64,000 bases of DNA from Salarias fasciatus (Eukaryota; Chordata; Actinopteri; Blenniiformes; Blenniidae): assembly GCF_902148845.1 (NCBI RefSeq), contig NW_021941230.1:13185651-13249650 (forward strand), given 5' to 3'. Of the stretch, positions 63,444 through 64,000 are shown piece after piece. Numbering within the stretch: the first letter of the stretch is position 1; every line of letters starts with the position of its first letter. Under the pieces are notes generated by a model that saw only the letters and a program-made list of their open reading frames with translations, ran no database searches and was not told the origin of the DNA. Position numbers and translations under genes: made by a program.

Positions 63444-64000
63444 GTAATTTTAACTGTTGAGGAATCATTTTTGAGTTATCCTAATCCAAGGGTGGCACAG
63501 ATCTTCGCATTGACACTGTAATCTCATTAGTTTCTGTTTGTAATATGAACACTCTTTATCAAAGGGTCTTAATAGACGTGAATACTAAGAAACCCAACCC
63601 AGCTTTAGGAAATCATACCTGTTAAAATAGAAATACAAAATTGAAGTTTCATTAAACATATTTTCGTTTAGAATCATTGACATTTATATAATTTGTGAGG
63701 TTCATTTTCAACTTCCACACACCAACATCAATATTTGCACAACTTGATTCGTCAATTACTCCCAAACTGTAGACTCATGTCACCCAAAATTAAAATGTAT
63801 ATATATATATATATATTGAGAGAGAATCTAAACAAAAAGTGTCCCTAAAATAAAATAGCAGTAATGAAAAATAGAATTTAGGCAAGAAAAACGGTGCAAC
63901 AAGGATTTTCATCAACAAGCAGAGCACTGTTGTGTGTTTATTCACATGGCCTGTGGTTCAACAGCACCCAGTGACTATCACATGACTGCAGAGGGTGTTT
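63444..64000. other. dynlt3-like intron to window end
   Basis: AT-rich intron with a TA repeat at about 63798-63817. No further exon recognised before the window ends. Confidence 0.5.

Overview
The window is nuclear DNA from a ray-finned fish, most likely a percomorph-type teleost with a compact genome. Protein-coding genes are split into many short exons with GT-AG introns, dinucleotide microsatellites are abundant, and the encoded proteins read as vertebrate orthologues. There are eight genes in 64 kb. None is bacterial or viral.

Layout. 1-2965 (+): last four coding exons of vangl1, the window opening inside an intron. 6811-10165 (-): complete casq2 (calsequestrin 2), 11 coding exons, tail-to-tail with vangl1. 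11191-13641 (+): complete poglut1 (Notch EGF O-glucosyltransferase), head-to-head with casq2. 15948-20206 (+): timmdc1 (complex I assembly factor), whose frame is broken in exon 2 by one extra G in a G run. 24671-37829 (+): a complete 31-exon ABCC4-type ABC transporter, 1,320 residues. 39803-52312 (+): a bin1-like N-BAR/SH3 gene with a neuronal-type exon and clathrin-binding-like exons. 53917-61535 (+): rpgr, with both a Glu-rich ORF15-type terminal exon and an alternative 3' end finishing in a prenylation (CaaX) motif. 62910-63443 (+): first two coding exons of a dynlt3-like dynein light chain, which continues beyond the window.

The block joins gene pairs known to be adjacent or close in human: VANGL1-CASQ2 (1p13), POGLUT1-TIMMDC1 (3q13) and RPGR-DYNLT3 (Xp11.4). 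The ABCC4-like and BIN1-like genes sit between them, away from the human locations of ABCC4 (13q32) and BIN1 (2q14). The genes do not form a pathway. They cover planar polarity, SR calcium storage, Notch glycosylation, complex I assembly, organic-anion efflux, membrane curvature and endocytosis, the photoreceptor cilium, and dynein transport.

Mobile DNA is sparse: a piggyBac-like DNA transposon of about 1.9 kb in a bin1 intron, carrying a nested hAT-like MITE, and a probable LINE 3' tail upstream of poglut1. The points most worth checking are a possible unreported 39-nt in-frame cassette exon in vangl1, the timmdc1 frame break, a Trp-Asp-rich repeat exon plus a 21-nt microexon in the bin1-like gene, and the dual-ended rpgr. 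I found no evidence for a wholly new type of system. Exon borders were read by eye from splice consensus and frame continuity and were not tested against transcripts.
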